Positions 63,609-64,000 of a stretch of DNA of 64,000 bases are shown here, piece by piece (position 1 is the first letter of the stretch; each line of letters opens with the position of its first letter). The translations under genes were made by a program, and so were the position numbers. The DNA comes from JANXQZ01 sp038225555 (GTDB taxonomy: Bacteria > Acidobacteriota > Terriglobia > Bryobacterales > Bryobacteraceae): the NCBI GenBank assembly GCA_038225555.1, contig JBBRRB010000009.1, positions 92,156 to 156,155 of the forward strand. The letters run 5' to 3'. A model generated the notes under the pieces. The model was given only the letters and a program-made list of their open reading frames with translations. It was not told the origin of the DNA and did no database searches.

Positions 63609-64000
63609 CGGACACAATGATCGACCTGCGCAGCGATACCGTGACCCGACCTTCCGCTGCGATGCGCCGAGCCATGGCCGAGGCGGAAGTGGGCGACGAT
63701 GTTTACGGCGAAGACCCCACCATTAACCGCCTGGAGCAGCGTGCTGCCGAGATTTTCGGCAAAGAAGCTGCCCTGTTCGTTCCCACGGGCACGATGGGCA
63801 ATACTATCGCGGTCAAGATCCACACGCTCCACGGACAGGAGGTGATTTGCGATTCCCGATCCCATCTAATGGATTGGGAACTCGCAATGGTGGCTTGGTT
63901 TGCCGGTTGTCTGGTGCGGCCGATCACGACCGAAGATGGCATCTTGCGCTGGAGCGAGATCAGAAAATCGGTGAAGACGGCGAGTCCGCATCGCTCCCCG
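63605..64000 (+). CDS. Low-specificity L-threonine aldolase (partial, runs off right edge)
   Basis: 132 codons are visible. MIDLRSDTVTRPSAAMRRAMAEAEVGDDVYGEDPT is the family's N-terminus, followed by LEQRAAEIFGKEAALFVPTGTMGNTIAV. PLP enzyme that cleaves threonine to glycine and acetaldehyde. The PLP lysine lies outside the window. Confidence 0.9.
   Translation, partial: MTDTMIDLRSDTVTRPSAAMRRAMAEAEVGDDVYGEDPTINRLEQRAAEIFGKEAALFVPTGTMGNTIAVKIHTLHGQEVICDSRSHLMDWELAMVAWFAGCLVRPITTEDGILRWSEIRKSVKTASPHRSP

Overview
The window looks like a chromosomal segment from an acidobacterium, most likely of the Solibacter/Bryobacter type. The pointers are a long MacB/FtsX-like permease of the acidobacterial ADOP type (29681-32110), a shrunken relative of the acidobacterial VWFA-related proteins (32189-32788), a DUF5107/TPR protein, a PEP-CTERM sorting motif, many secreted enzymes and a fairly high GC content. 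The taxonomic call is an inference from gene content. I found no rRNA, tRNA, CRISPR array, insertion sequence or prophage.

Layout. 1-3.4 kb (minus): a DUF5107/TPR protein cut by the window edge and a UDP-xylose-synthase-like decarboxylase. 3.4-8.2 kb: a membrane cytochrome b/Fe-S/CCG protein resembling ETF:menaquinone oxidoreductases, a decayed ParDE-type pair, and two adjacent acyl-CoA dehydrogenases. 8.3-10.9 kb: DUF1844, a PhnP-like hydrolase, RibF and a ParD fused to the tail of a ParE. 11-13.8 kb: a gluconate-2-dehydrogenase-type GMC oxidoreductase with its small subunit and a membrane protein. 14-19.7 kb: PilZ, ferredoxin, cytochrome c, a mannonate-dehydratase-like protein plus an amidohydrolase, a class IV aminotransferase, a zinc-ribbon protein and a HipA-like kinase. 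19.8-22.1 kb: a histone-H1-like protein and an MltD-type lytic transglycosylase. 22.3-28.3 kb: thioesterase, a stop-interrupted cytochrome/monooxygenase-like gene, an Fpg-family glycosylase, NagB and an M16 peptidase pair whose first gene is frameshifted. 28.3-38.9 kb: mostly exported proteins (acetamidase, ADOP permease, M14 peptidase, TonB, a methyltransferase with a signal peptide, an Ig-like protein). 39.4-46.8 kb: B12-dependent ribonucleotide reductase, a DUF429-PdxH fusion, a DUF433 antitoxin remnant, an SDR and two secreted proteins. 46.9-55.4 kb: a histidine kinase/response regulator pair and, divergently, a CzcCBA-type metal efflux operon with a KDPG-aldolase gene inserted between the B and A genes. 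55.5-60 kb: a protein carrying an internal PEP-CTERM segment followed by an astacin protease, then a Ser/Thr kinase-TIR protein split by a frameshift. 60-64 kb: PxpC/PxpB, an exported RidA, CyaY, HemW and the start of a threonine aldolase.

The observations most worth following are the kinase-TIR protein, the PEP-CTERM/astacin two-in-one protein, the DUF429-PdxH fusion, the aldolase inside the metal-efflux operon and three independent toxin-antitoxin remnants. Two of the broken genes are broken at short homopolymers (CCCC and GGGG), so sequencing error must be excluded before they are called pseudogenes.
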